DNA of 64,000 nt, taken from Rhodospirillales bacterium (GTDB lineage Bacteria; Pseudomonadota; Alphaproteobacteria; TMED109). Below are positions 8,865 through 17,905 of this stretch, in pieces. Made by a program: the position numbers and the translations under genes. Where the stretch lies: NCBI GenBank assembly GCA_028824295.1, contig JAPPED010000001.1, forward strand, positions 62,001-126,000, given 5' to 3'. The notes under the pieces are model-generated. The model saw nothing but the letters and a program-made list of their open reading frames with translations, ran no database searches and was not told the origin of the DNA. Every line of letters starts with the position of its first letter. Position 1 is the stretch's first letter.

Positions 8865-9814
8865 CGCACCGGTTGACGCCTGCAGGCGCCGTGACCGCCT
8901 TGGTACTGGTCTTGTGCGCAGCCATTCCGTACCTGGCGCCGGCGCTCGACGAACCGTTCTACGTCATCGTGTTCGCCCGGATCATGATCTGGGCCATCGC
9001 GGCGGTGAGTCTGAACTTGATCATGGGGTACGGCGGCATGATCAGCTTTGGCCATGCGGTCTACCTCGGCATCGGTGGGTATGCGGTGGCCATCCTGGGG
9101 TTCCACGACATCACTAGCGCGTGGGTGCAGCTGCCGGTAGCCGTCGGGCTAAGCGCCGTGGTTGCACTGGTGTTTGGCGTCATCTGCCTGCGCACCCGCG
9201 GCATCTATTTCATCATGATCACCTTGGCGCTCGCGCAGATGGTCTACTTCCTGAGCGTGAGTGCAGAGCGATACGGCAGCGACGATGGACTGAACATCCT
9301 GTGGCGGAGTGATTTTGGGACCCGCTTCTTCGATTTGGAGGACAGCGTGGTTATGTACTACACGATCTTCGCCGTGCTCCTGGGATGCCTGCTTGTCAAG
9401 TGGAGAATCGTGATGTCACGTTTTGGCATGGTGCTGCGGGCATCAAGTGCCAATGACACACGTGTTCAAGCTGCAGGCATCCCGACGTTCCGGTACCGAC
9501 TTGTGGCATTCGTGATTGCCGGAATCATGTGCGGGCTCGCCGGATTTCTGCAGGCCAATCTCGAGCGTTTCGTATCACCGGACATGATGAACTGGCACCG
9601 GTCAGGAGAACTGATCCTCATGACGGTACTGGGCGGCACGTCAACCTTATTCGGCCCCGTCGTCGGGGCTGTCGTATTCCTCATGCTGTCCGAAATCTTG
9701 TCAACAATAACGATCCACTGGCACTTGGTATTCGGGCCGTTTCTGGTGATCGTGGTGCTGTTTGCGCGTGGCGGCGTCATGGGTCTGCTGGGATCGAGAG
9801 CGAGGCATGACTGA
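8861..9814 (+). CDS. ABC transporter permease, LivM family
   Basis: A 317-residue inner-membrane permease with multiple hydrophobic helices. It carries the LivM hallmark LNLIMGYGGMISFGHAVYLGIGGY (split: LNLIMGYGGMISFGHA) and the coupling loop SRFGMVLRASSANDTRVQAAG. It starts with GTG at 8861, four bases inside the end of the LivH-type gene, so the two are translationally coupled. It is the second half of the channel for the same operon-encoded transporter. Confidence 0.9.
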   Translation: MTHRLTPAGAVTALVLVLCAAIPYLAPALDEPFYVIVFARIMIWAIAAVSLNLIMGYGGMISFGHAVYLGIGGYAVAILGFHDITSAWVQLPVAVGLSAVVALVFGVICLRTRGIYFIMITLALAQMVYFLSVSAERYGSDDGLNILWRSDFGTRFFDLEDSVVMYYTIFAVLLGCLLVKWRIVMSRFGMVLRASSANDTRVQAAGIPTFRYRLVAFVIAGIMCGLAGFLQANLERFVSPDMMNWHRSGELILMTVLGGTSTLFGPVVGAVVFLMLSEILSTITIHWHLVFGPFLVIVVLFARGGVMGLLGSRARHD

Positions 9815-10571
9815 GAACACTCGGGATGCCGATCTGGTAGCGCAGGGATTGAGCAAGAGCTTCGGCGGACTTCAGGCGGCGACGGATCTCTCCGTGAGCG
9901 CTCGGCGCGGCGAGATCCACGCGGTGATCGGACCCAACGGTGCCGGCAAGACGACCTTCGTTCACATGCTTTCCGGTTTCCTCCGGCCCGACAGCGGCAA
10001 GATCGAGTTCCGGGGGCATGACATTACTGACCTTTCGCCCGCCGCCCGGGTACAACGCGGGTTGGCGCGGTCATTCCAGATCACCAGCGTATTCCGTGAG
10101 TTCACCGTGTTGGAGAATGTGGTTCTTCCCGTCCAGTCCCGACAAGGCCACAGCTTCCGGTTCTGGCGACCGGTGCTGAACGATCCGACCTTGCTTGAGC
10201 CGGCTCGGGCGCTGCTCGAGGAAGTGGGACTGGGTGATCGGGCCGAGGCCGTTGCCGGCCATCTCGCACATGGCGAACAGCGTCAATTGGAAATCGCGAT
10301 TGCTCTGGCAACTAGGCCCTCGTTCCTCCTGCTCGATGAGCCGATGGCCGGTATGGGACCCGACGAGAACCGTACCTTGATTGACTTTCTGGGAGAGCTG
10401 AAGACGGATCACGGGATGCTGTTGGTCGAGCACGATCTTGACGCCGTGTTTGCCTTGGCCGATCGGATCACGGTGCTCGTTTACGGTCGGGTAGTGGCGT
10501 CGGGCAGCCCGGACGAGATCCGAAAGGATGCGCTGGTGCAGAACGCGTACCTCGGTGAGACACAGATGTGA
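9807..10571 (+). CDS. ABC transporter ATPase, LivG family
   Basis: A 254-residue nucleotide-binding subunit on the cytoplasmic face of the transporter. Walker A is GPNGAGKTT, the signature is LAHGEQRQLEIA (the LivG variant in which SGG is replaced by HGE), and Walker B is LLLDEPMAG. The start ATG at 9807 overlaps the end of the LivM-type gene by eight bases. An in-frame start at 9762 would lie deep in livM and is unlikely. It pairs with the LivF-type ATPase that follows. Confidence 0.9.
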   Translation: MTENTRDADLVAQGLSKSFGGLQAATDLSVSARRGEIHAVIGPNGAGKTTFVHMLSGFLRPDSGKIEFRGHDITDLSPAARVQRGLARSFQITSVFREFTVLENVVLPVQSRQGHSFRFWRPVLNDPTLLEPARALLEEVGLGDRAEAVAGHLAHGEQRQLEIAIALATRPSFLLLDEPMAGMGPDENRTLIDFLGELKTDHGMLLVEHDLDAVFALADRITVLVYGRVVASGSPDEIRKDALVQNAYLGETQM

Positions 10572-11272
10572 TGCTCGAAGTCCATGGTGTCGATGCCTTC
10601 TACGGCGACAGCCAGGTCCTGTTTGGCATGACCATCGCCGTACGATCCGGCGAGGTCGTGACATTGTTAGGCCGCAACGGGATGGGAAAGACCACGACAG
10701 TTCGGGCAATTCTGGGGATCATCAAGCCGCGCGCCGGAACGGTCACGTTCAACGGAACGCGCTTGGACCGGTTGCCGTCCTATGCCGTTGCGAGGGCAGG
10801 GATTGGACTGGTTCCTGAAGGCCGTCAGATCTTTCCCAATCTGTCGGTTCGCGAAAACCTGATCGCGACCGCACGGTCCCGAAGGCATCAGGGAGAGCCC
10901 TGGACGCTCGAACGGGTCGTTGAGCTGTTTCCGGCCCTGGGCGCCCGGCTCGGGAGTGCCGGCAATCAGTTGTCAGGCGGCGAACAGCAAATGCTCGCGA
11001 TCGGCCGTGCCCTCATGACCAACCCGCAACTGATGATCATGGACGAGGCCACCGAGGGACTGGCGCCACTGGTACGGCAGGAGATCTGGGGATGTCTGGC
11101 CAGTCTGAAGGACGCAAAGCAGGCAGTCCTGGTGATCGACAAGAACGTCGAGATGCTGACGCGGCTTGCTGATCTTCACCACATTGTCGAAAAGGGCACG
11201 GTAGTCTGGAAGGGGACGAGCGAGGAGCTCCGCGGAAACACCTCGCTGCAAACGCGTTACCTCGGGGTCTAG
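10571..11272 (+). CDS. ABC transporter ATPase, LivF family
   Basis: A 233-residue second ATPase. Walker A is GRNGMGKTT, the signature LSGGEQQMLAI, and Walker B LMIMDEATEG. Its ATG shares one base with the TGA of the preceding gene (TGATG); a GTG one codon upstream is also possible. It ends in TAG within a CTAG palindrome whose other strand supplies the TAG stop of the convergent CoA ligase gene, so the two operons meet with no spacer. Confidence 0.9.
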   Translation: MLEVHGVDAFYGDSQVLFGMTIAVRSGEVVTLLGRNGMGKTTTVRAILGIIKPRAGTVTFNGTRLDRLPSYAVARAGIGLVPEGRQIFPNLSVRENLIATARSRRHQGEPWTLERVVELFPALGARLGSAGNQLSGGEQQMLAIGRALMTNPQLMIMDEATEGLAPLVRQEIWGCLASLKDAKQAVLVIDKNVEMLTRLADLHHIVEKGTVVWKGTSEELRGNTSLQTRYLGV

Positions 11273-12846
11273 GTCCGCAGGCGAAAACGCTGAATTTTGC
11301 CGGTTGCCGTCTTGGGCAGATCGTCCACGAATTCCACCCATCGCGGATACTTGTAACGGGCCAACCCTTCCCGGCAAAACGTCTTTAGTTCTTCGGCCAG
11401 TGCAGCCGGTTGGGCCGCAGGGACCTTCAACACGACGAATGCCTCGGGCTTGACCAACCCGTCGTCATCGGCGCGCCCGACCACGGCGGCCTCCAGTACA
11501 GCGTGATGGGCGACCAGGCGAGCTTCAATTTCCACTGGAGAAACCCATATTCCGCCGACCTTGAGCATGTCGTCGCTCCGGCCATGGCAGGTGAAGTATC
11601 CCTCTGCGTCCCGGCTGTATGAATCCCCGGTGCAAATCCACCCACCGGACAAGGCCTGAGCTGTGCGCTCGGGCTGATTCCAGTACCGGGACATCACAGA
11701 ACCCCCTCGGACCCAAAGGTGACCGACGTCTCCGTCCGGAACTTCGGAACCGTGATCATCGAGGATGCGCGCTTCATAGCCGGGCACCAGCTTGCCACTG
11801 ATCCCGGGCCTGACATCGGAATCTCGATTGGCGATGAAGATGTGAAGAATTTCCGTCGTCCCGATGCCGTCCAGAATCGCGAGGCCGGTCCGTTCCCGCC
11901 AGCCCTCAAGGATCTTGCCTGGCAACGGTTCACCGGCTGAAACACACGCGCGCAAACTCGACAGATTGGGAGATATCTCATCTAGTGTGCTGAGTTGCTG
12001 TGCGAACATGGTGGGAACTGCGTAGTAGATCGTGGGGCGAAAATGCTCGATATGCTCGAACATGTTCGTGGGAGCGGGACGCCCGGCGAACAGCACGGAT
12101 TGGCCACCGGTCCACAAGGGAAACGTCATGGCGTTTCCCAGGCCGTAGGCAAAAAATAGCTTCGCTGCTGAAAAGTGTACGTCATCAGCAGTGATGCCCA
12201 GTACGTCGACTCCGTAGCACTGGCTGGTGATCACCATGTCCCGGTGGGCGTGGACAACCCCCTTGGGCGGACCCGTGGACCCGGATGTGTAGAGCCAGAA
12301 ACAGTCCGAATCGGCCGCCGCTGGAGCCGGAAAAAGGTTTGGATCGGCTGTGGCCGCCAGGGCCGCGAACGTGTCGCCGGCTCCGTCCACGGGCATCTGA
12401 TGAGGCAAGGGCGACGACAGCGCGCTGAGCGCGGTCTTTACTTCAGCACCGAACTCAGGAGACCAGAGCACGCAAGCTGCTCCGGAATCCTCGATCATGT
12501 ATTTGAAATCGTTGGAACGGAGCAGTGTGTTGATGGGAACCGGTACGAACCCAGCCTTGATCGCGCCCCAGAACACGAAGAAGAAAGCGGGGCAGTCCTT
12601 GATCACCATGACGACCCGGTCACCCGGATGAAGTCCGAGGTCGGTCAACGCGTTTCCGGCACGATTTACCTGTTCGAGAAGCTCTCCGTAGGTGGTGTCT
12701 CCATCGACATCCCGAATTGCGACGCGGTCGCTCCGACCGTCCGCGACGTGGCGGTCGATGAATGCGACGGCGGCATTAAACGGGTCTGCAAACGTCAGCG
12801 TGGCCGGTTGCGCCGTCGTGTCGACGTCGACCGTGTTGTCATCCAT
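11269..12846 (-). CDS. bclA: Benzoate-CoA ligase (AMP-forming)
   Basis: A 525-residue acyl-adenylate-forming enzyme that activates benzoate to benzoyl-CoA with ATP, the entry step of the box pathway. The phosphate-binding loop YTSGSTGPPKGVVH, the adenylate motif DGIGTTEILHIFI, and the C-terminal YFTCHGRSDDMLKVGGIWVSP hinge with the late catalytic Lys in PKTATGKIQRF are all present. The run GIGTTEILHIFISNR-like (here IANRD) is typical of benzoate-CoA ligases rather than acetyl-CoA synthetases. It is the last gene of boxC-boxB-bclA, starting three bases after the boxB stop. 4-hydroxybenzoate or another benzoate analogue remains possible. Confidence 0.88.
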   Translation of the reverse strand: MDDNTVDVDTTAQPATLTFADPFNAAVAFIDRHVADGRSDRVAIRDVDGDTTYGELLEQVNRAGNALTDLGLHPGDRVVMVIKDCPAFFFVFWGAIKAGFVPVPINTLLRSNDFKYMIEDSGAACVLWSPEFGAEVKTALSALSSPLPHQMPVDGAGDTFAALAATADPNLFPAPAAADSDCFWLYTSGSTGPPKGVVHAHRDMVITSQCYGVDVLGITADDVHFSAAKLFFAYGLGNAMTFPLWTGGQSVLFAGRPAPTNMFEHIEHFRPTIYYAVPTMFAQQLSTLDEISPNLSSLRACVSAGEPLPGKILEGWRERTGLAILDGIGTTEILHIFIANRDSDVRPGISGKLVPGYEARILDDHGSEVPDGDVGHLWVRGGSVMSRYWNQPERTAQALSGGWICTGDSYSRDAEGYFTCHGRSDDMLKVGGIWVSPVEIEARLVAHHAVLEAAVVGRADDDGLVKPEAFVVLKVPAAQPAALAEELKTFCREGLARYKYPRWVEFVDDLPKTATGKIQRFRLRT

Positions 12847-12849
12847 GGC

Positions 12850-14265
12850 CTAGCGGAACAAGACGTATTCGTAGTCGAAGGGCTGGCCATGGATACCCCG
12901 TTTCGGCGGGGCGATCCATCCTGCAATCTTGCCGGGGTCGGTGACCGGAATCATCAGGGAGCGCACGAAGTCACGCTCTTCCTCCGTCGGTAGCCAGGAG
13001 TGCTTGCTGCGTTCCCAGCTCTCGGCGTCGAGCAGTTCGCCGCTGGGGGAGGCTTCGATCTCGGAAAAGATCCCAATTGACCGGTTGAACTTCTCATCAG
13101 GGAGCGTGAGTTCAAAATCGACGTCGTGCGCGCCAATGACCTTGTTGAAACGATCCAGACCGCGTTGGCTGTCAAGCGTGAAGTCACGGCGCAGCATCAG
13201 GTTCATGCCTGCACGCGCCGAAATGATCTGGGTCTCGATCCCACCTGGGCTCACTCTCGGAATCTCAAGCTGCGTATCAACAAGCCGATGGTCGTCGTCC
13301 CGTTTCTCCTCCTGATAACGACCCTTCAGGCCCATCCCGAAGTAATTGGCTGCATTGGTTGACCGTTCAGAGCCAAACAAGTCCAGGCAGATCGAGTAGT
13401 GGAAGTTGATCCACTTCTGAATCATCTGCAAGGGGACACCACCCACCGCGCGAACGTCATCGGTGTCGAACTCGCGCATCAACTCGCAGGTACGCTGCAC
13501 CACCCGCATGAGACCCGTTTCACCGACGAACATGTGATGGGCTTCTTCGGTGAGCATGAAACGACACGTTCGTGACAGGGGGTCGAACCCTGATTCCGCG
13601 AGCGCCGCCAGCTGGAATTTGCCGTCACGATCCTGGAAGTACGTGAACATGAAGAACGAGAGCCAGTCGTCTGTCCGCTCGTTGAATGCCTGCAGAATCC
13701 GAGGTCTGTCGGGATCTCCGGCGTGGCGCTCGAGCAGGGCTTCCGCTTCCTCCCGGCCGTCACGGCCAAAATGGGCATGGAGCAGGTACACCATCGCCCA
13801 GAGGTGTCGGCCTTCTTCAACATTCACCTGGTAGAGGTTCCGCAAGTCGTACAGCGATGGGGCCGTGCGGCCGAGTTGCCGCTGCTGCTCGACCGAAGCC
13901 GGCTCGGTGTCGCCTTGGGTCACGATCAGCCGACGCAGTTCCGTGCGGTACTCCCCCGGAACCTCGGTCCAGGCGGGCAAGCCCTTGTGATCCCCGAATC
14001 CGATCACGCGATTCGCGTCCGGCCGCGCGAGGAAGATCCCCCAGCGGTAATCCGGCATGCGGACATGGTCGAAATGAGCCCAGCCGTCCGAATCCACACT
14101 GATTGCCGTCCGCAGGTAGACACGAAATTCGCTTGATTCGGCAGGTCCCATTTCGTTCCACCACCGAAGGTAGGCAGGCTGCCACCTTTCAAGCGCGCGC
14201 AGCAGCCGGCGATCATCCCCTAGGTCGACATTGTTCGGAATGGTTTCGTTGTAGTTCGCTTGCAT
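12850..14265 (-). CDS. boxB: Benzoyl-CoA 2,3-epoxidase oxygenase subunit BoxB
   Basis: A 471-residue class I di-iron oxygenase that epoxidises benzoyl-CoA with O2. The N-terminus IPNNVDLGDDRRLLRALERW and the following HFDHVRMPDYRWGIFL are highly characteristic of BoxB. Iron-ligand ExxH motifs are visible: VEEGRHLWAM (Glu and His near residues 151 and 154 from this start) and LTEEAHHMFVGE. ATG at 14265 is chosen because homology starts there; the frame is open to 14340, which would overlap boxC. It lies four bases after the boxC stop. The enzyme needs the FAD/Fe-S reductase BoxA for electrons, and no boxA gene is in this window. Confidence 0.93.
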   Translation of the reverse strand: MQANYNETIPNNVDLGDDRRLLRALERWQPAYLRWWNEMGPAESSEFRVYLRTAISVDSDGWAHFDHVRMPDYRWGIFLARPDANRVIGFGDHKGLPAWTEVPGEYRTELRRLIVTQGDTEPASVEQQRQLGRTAPSLYDLRNLYQVNVEEGRHLWAMVYLLHAHFGRDGREEAEALLERHAGDPDRPRILQAFNERTDDWLSFFMFTYFQDRDGKFQLAALAESGFDPLSRTCRFMLTEEAHHMFVGETGLMRVVQRTCELMREFDTDDVRAVGGVPLQMIQKWINFHYSICLDLFGSERSTNAANYFGMGLKGRYQEEKRDDDHRLVDTQLEIPRVSPGGIETQIISARAGMNLMLRRDFTLDSQRGLDRFNKVIGAHDVDFELTLPDEKFNRSIGIFSEIEASPSGELLDAESWERSKHSWLPTEEERDFVRSLMIPVTDPGKIAGWIAPPKRGIHGQPFDYEYVLFR

Positions 14266-14269
14266 GACT

Positions 14270-15955
14270 TCAGACCCGACCGCGATCAAACTCTGGTTGC
14301 TTCCCCGATCCATACAGTTCCAGAGCTCCTCCGCTGCCAACGGCGTTCGGACGCAGAAAGATCCAGTTCTGCCAGGCGCTCAAACGGGCGAAAATCTTGC
14401 TTTCGATGGTTTCCGGGCCCGGAAAGCGGAGACTGGCCTCCATGCCGGTGAGAGCATCGGGCGAGAACGCAGCGCGTTCCTCTACGGCCAGCCGAACCTC
14501 GTCCGTCCAGTCGATGTCATCCGGTGCAAACGTCACCAACCCCAGTTCCTCCGCTTCTTCCGCGATCAGATCACGGCCGACGTGCTCCTGAAGGACCTCC
14601 AGCGCGGACGCGTCGCCCAAGAAACGTGTCTCCAGTCGACTTAACCCGGTACACATGAGGAGCGGCCCGAAATTCATGCGGGTGGGACGAATCACTGCAG
14701 GCGGCAAATTGGAGCCTTCGAAAGTTCCCGTGAGCATAAAGGACCGGTCTGCTGCGAGAGCCAATTCCAGGAGCGTGCCGGAAAAACAAGAACCGGGCTC
14801 GATCAATGCAATCAGGGAGCGTGACGACACATCGATGCGCTTCAGTGTCCTTCGCAGAAAAAGCGTGATTTCGCGAACAAGCCAATGCTGGGAATGCTCC
14901 AGCAAGAAATCGTCATAGGCGGCGACAAGAGGTACTTCACCAGTGGTTCGAAAAACCCAGGTACCGATGTCGGGTTCGTTAAATCTCAAATGGAGAACCG
15001 CGTCATCCAGTTCGCGCGCAACGGCAAGCGCCCAGAAACGGTCGCCGCAGGCCATCATTTCTTCCGGACTGGCCGGAGGCGGGCTGTCGGGTCCGTGAAG
15101 CAGGAAAGTGGTGGTCCTTGCAGCTCGATCGATGGCAACCGTGAGATTGGGATATCTGACTGCCTCTGAAGAGATCACGCGGTCAAGTTGCGCAAGCGGC
15201 ATGCCCTCGGCGCTAGTCGGGCGATCGGACCTCGCGGCCAGTGATTCGGCCCGGCCGCGGGCGACCTCCGCCAGTCTTGTACGGGGCGCTAGGGCATCCA
15301 CGAGCTTCCAGTTGAGCGCCCGCTGCCCTCGAAGGCCTTCACCGGTGGTGCAAAAGAAGTCGGCGCGATCACGCCGTACGCGCCGCTTGTCGACGATGCG
15401 GGTGAGGCCACCGGTACCGGGCAGCACGGCGAGCAATGGCACCTCGGGCAGGGAAACCGCGCTGGAGCCGTCATCGACCAGCACGATGTCTTCGCAGGCC
15501 AGTGCCAGCTCGTAGCCGCCGCCCGCTGCGGTGCCATTGATCATGCAGAGGTAAGCTTGCCCGGATTGCGATGTAGCCTCTTCGATGGCATTTCTGGTTT
15601 CGTTCGTGAATTTGCAGAAATTCACTTTGTCCGCATGCCTGGCGGCAGCCAGCATCGGGATATTCGCTCCGGCAGAGAACACGCGGTCCTTCGCGGAGGT
15701 GATCACGACAGCCCCCACCTCCGGATGCTCGAATCGGAGGCGCTGCACGGCATCATGCAGCTCGATGTCGACGCCGAGGTCGTAGGAGTTGAGTTTCAAC
15801 TCATACCCGGTCCGAATTCCTGCTTTCTCGTCGACATCTAGCGTCAACGTGGCGACTCGACCGTCGATTTCCATTCGCCAGTGCTTGTAACGGTCCGGGT
15901 GTGCATCGAAGTTGATGATCGGGTGCGGAGGTGCCGTCGAGGCCTGGTTGTCCAT
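14270..15955 (-). CDS. boxC: 2,3-epoxybenzoyl-CoA dihydrolase (ring-opening lyase) BoxC
   Basis: A 561-residue crotonase-superfamily enzyme that hydrolytically opens the epoxide ring of the BoxB product and releases formate. The first crotonase half is seen in VITSAKDRVFSAGANIPML and the oxyanion-loop region MINGTAAGGGYELALACED. The second half has LIALIEPGSCFSGTLLELALAAD (split: LIALIEPGSCFSG). This double-crotonase layout and length are specific to BoxC. The start ATG at 15955 fits the homology; the frame stays open to 16228 but that part overlaps the divergent hydrolase gene. It is the first gene of the operon. BoxC makes formate, and a formate dehydrogenase lies 28 kb away in this window. 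Confidence 0.92.
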   Translation of the reverse strand: MDNQASTAPPHPIINFDAHPDRYKHWRMEIDGRVATLTLDVDEKAGIRTGYELKLNSYDLGVDIELHDAVQRLRFEHPEVGAVVITSAKDRVFSAGANIPMLAAARHADKVNFCKFTNETRNAIEEATSQSGQAYLCMINGTAAGGGYELALACEDIVLVDDGSSAVSLPEVPLLAVLPGTGGLTRIVDKRRVRRDRADFFCTTGEGLRGQRALNWKLVDALAPRTRLAEVARGRAESLAARSDRPTSAEGMPLAQLDRVISSEAVRYPNLTVAIDRAARTTTFLLHGPDSPPPASPEEMMACGDRFWALAVARELDDAVLHLRFNEPDIGTWVFRTTGEVPLVAAYDDFLLEHSQHWLVREITLFLRRTLKRIDVSSRSLIALIEPGSCFSGTLLELALAADRSFMLTGTFEGSNLPPAVIRPTRMNFGPLLMCTGLSRLETRFLGDASALEVLQEHVGRDLIAEEAEELGLVTFAPDDIDWTDEVRLAVEERAAFSPDALTGMEASLRFPGPETIESKIFARLSAWQNWIFLRPNAVGSGGALELYGSGKQPEFDRGRV

Positions 15956-16056
15956 TGATGCCTGCGTATCCGTTTGTGGATGCGGTTCCGCGCTGCCGGT
16001 CGGCCGCCAGTATGCTCGTCCGACAGCAGACAGCTTGACCCGGAGCAGTACTTGTC
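15956..16056. promoter_or_regulatory. Divergent promoter region between boxC and an alpha/beta hydrolase gene
   Basis: One hundred bases separate the two divergent starts, so both promoters must be here or reach into the genes. I could not pick out a confident -35/-10 pair or a clear operator palindrome. No BoxR-type regulator gene is in the window. Confidence 0.45.
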
Positions 16057-16875
16057 GTGTCAGCTCGGTTCGATGATGTTGTACAGCACGTTGTGGCGGC
16101 AGGCCATCGTCTCGAATACTTCTGGACCCGTGAACGCAGGAACCGTGAGCCGGTCCTGATCTTTCTGCACGAAGGCCTTGGATCGGCAGCGCTTTGGCGA
16201 GACTTTCCGACGCAGCTGGCAAGGGCAACCGGACTTCCCGGGTTGGTCTACTCGCGGTACGGCCACGGTGCCTCGGATGTCCTCGAGGATGGCCGCGCTG
16301 TCACCTACATGCACGATGAAGCGCTCATGAGCCTGCCCGAGCTTCGCAACGAACTGGCCCTCGATGATGTGATCCTGGTAGGGCACAGTGACGGCGCCTC
16401 AATCGCGCTGATTCATGCAGCTGCGGCGGATTTGCCCGTGCGCTCTGTGATCCTCGAGGCTCCCCACGTCGTTGTTGAGGATCTCACGATCGCGAGCATC
16501 GAGCACGCGGCCGAGGCCTACATGAACTCTGCCCTGGCAGATCGGATCGCGCGGCATCATGCTGATGGAGCCAAGACCTTCTTTGGCTGGAATCGCATCT
16601 GGCTGGATCCGGCGTTTCGAAGCTGGAGCATTGAGGAGCATTTGCCGAACGTCCGGTGCCCGGTGCTCGTGGTCCAGGGGATGGATGATGAGTACGGAAC
16701 CCTGCTGCAGGTTGATCGCATCGTGCAACGATGTTCAGGTCCGGTACAAACGTTCGTACTACCGGATTGTCGCCATGCGCCGCACCGCGATCATCCAGAA
16801 ACGGTACTTGGACGCATGACGAAGTTCATCGAGCAGAGCCTTCAGCCGGCCGTGCGGACAGAAGTCTCCGGCTAG
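16057..16875 (+). CDS. Alpha/beta-fold hydrolase associated with the box operon
   Basis: A 272-residue alpha/beta hydrolase, probably cytoplasmic (no leader). The catalytic triad can be placed: nucleophile Ser in VGHSDGAS, Asp in QGMDDEYG, His in PDCRHAPHRDHP. The oxyanion strand is IFLHEGLGS. It begins with GTG at 16057, divergent from boxC. Alpha/beta hydrolases of this type are often found beside box genes, where a thioesterase or ester-cleaving role has been supposed; the substrate is unknown. The sequence does not tell which ester or thioester it acts on. Confidence 0.82.
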   Translation: MSARFDDVVQHVVAAGHRLEYFWTRERRNREPVLIFLHEGLGSAALWRDFPTQLARATGLPGLVYSRYGHGASDVLEDGRAVTYMHDEALMSLPELRNELALDDVILVGHSDGASIALIHAAAADLPVRSVILEAPHVVVEDLTIASIEHAAEAYMNSALADRIARHHADGAKTFFGWNRIWLDPAFRSWSIEEHLPNVRCPVLVVQGMDDEYGTLLQVDRIVQRCSGPVQTFVLPDCRHAPHRDHPETVLGRMTKFIEQSLQPAVRTEVSG

Positions 16876-17312
16876 CACACCCCAGAAAGTTTCGGTCAGG
16901 TGCGTAAGGAAGTCTCGCTTCGTGCTGACGAGACCGAACCGCGGATGGAGCACGTCGGTGAGAAAGCGCTTCAAGATGGAGATCAGTGGATCAGTGTAAG
17001 TGGTATCTCTTCTCGATTACAAAGTCAGCGCTATTATAACACGTTACCGTGTACCTATAAACATTTTGTGAGGAAGTGATATCGCATCAGCGGCTGCTGT
17101 AGAGAAACCACGCCCGTCTACGAACACCGACGAATGGCCGTTCGAACCCCGCTTCCGTCAGTGTTACCATCGGTGGTACCCGGCACCGTGCCTTGGGACT
17201 CGCCGCATCGGGTCCGTACACGCCATCTTCGATGCACCGCTACGGTAGACGACGGCCAAGAGGCTGTCCGTGCTCATGTGTCGGGTCATGGACCCGACAC
17301 ACGCCCCGGTGC
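16876..17312. other. Intergenic region with AT-rich patch and a strong hairpin
   Basis: No convincing gene is seen in these 437 bases. Roughly 17000-17090 is distinctly AT-richer than its surroundings. A perfect 11-bp stem with a 3-base loop is present at 17277-17301 and is listed separately. A short minus-strand frame (16759-16974) overlaps the hydrolase 3' end and is not credible. Confidence 0.45.
17277..17301 (-). terminator. Hairpin just after the 17-kDa antigen-like lipoprotein gene
   Basis: TGTGTCGGGTC at 17277-17287 pairs perfectly with GACCCGACACA at 17291-17301, leaving an ATG loop. It begins 12 bases past the lipoprotein stop on the minus strand. There is no U-tract on either side, so it may be a terminator without the U-run or an RNA-stabilising stem. 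Confidence 0.45.
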
Positions 17313-17795
17313 TTACATAGGTTGAATTTGCCAGGTTCCGTCGGGGTTCCGGCAGGCCCGGCCCACGCCGGTGTGAAGCTCACCGCCGATCACGATTTCC
17401 TGGACAAACTCACGGCAGTAGGTGTCACCGACCAGTACTGCAGGCCGTGGTGTAACCGTGCCTGAGTTTCCGGAATCCGGATTTGACCAAGCAACGGCTG
17501 AGCCACTCGGGGAGTGCTCAAGCGCGTTCTGGGCTGTCCGTTCCGCGTAGAGCTGGTCGGCCTTGTCGAGGCTTGCGCCGATCTCGCCGCCTAGCGCTGC
17601 GCCAATGAGTGTGCCGACTCCGACAGCAACAAGCTTCCCGTCGCCGTCGCCAATCTGCGAGCCAGCGAGACCGCCAGCGATGGCGCCCGCCAACGTTCCG
17701 AACTCCTGCTTCGGACCACCGGACTGGCAGCCCGCCAACCCGACCGTGAGGGCAAGCAGCAAGATGGAGCTACAAGAGACGAGCTTGGTGTTCAT
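17313..17795 (-). CDS. 17-kDa surface antigen-like lipoprotein with glycine-zipper segment
   Basis: A 160-residue outer-membrane lipoprotein. The signal peptide ends in the lipobox LAGC (Cys near residue 22). A Gly-rich two-pass segment follows (GTLAGAIAGGLAGSQIG and VGTLIGAALGGEIGASLD), the glycine-zipper 2TM domain of the Rickettsia 17-kDa antigen family. The C-terminal part has YCREFVQEIVIGG and a GRACRNPDGTW ending, typical of the family's small beta-rich domain. Function is structural or unknown. It is a single gene whose upstream side faces the TnpB remnant. Confidence 0.88.
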   Translation of the reverse strand: MNTKLVSCSSILLLALTVGLAGCQSGGPKQEFGTLAGAIAGGLAGSQIGDGDGKLVAVGVGTLIGAALGGEIGASLDKADQLYAERTAQNALEHSPSGSAVAWSNPDSGNSGTVTPRPAVLVGDTYCREFVQEIVIGGELHTGVGRACRNPDGTWQIQPM

Positions 17796-17890
17796 GGTAG
17801 GGGTTCCTTGCAGTAGTGCGCGGGCTCGCCCGCAAACCAGACGGCGTACGTGCCAACATGGTCAATTCTAGAATGTAGGGCGAAAATTTT

Positions 17891-17905
17891 GGGACTTATA
17901 TCGAA
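17891..17905 (+). repeat. Left 15-bp inverted repeat of the TnpB unit
   Basis: GGGACTTATATCGAA, identical to the reverse complement of 18836-18850. Confidence 0.85.

Noticed and set aside
16759-16974. Minus-strand frame of 71 residues
   Set aside because: Half of it is antisense to the alpha/beta hydrolase gene and no family is recognisable.
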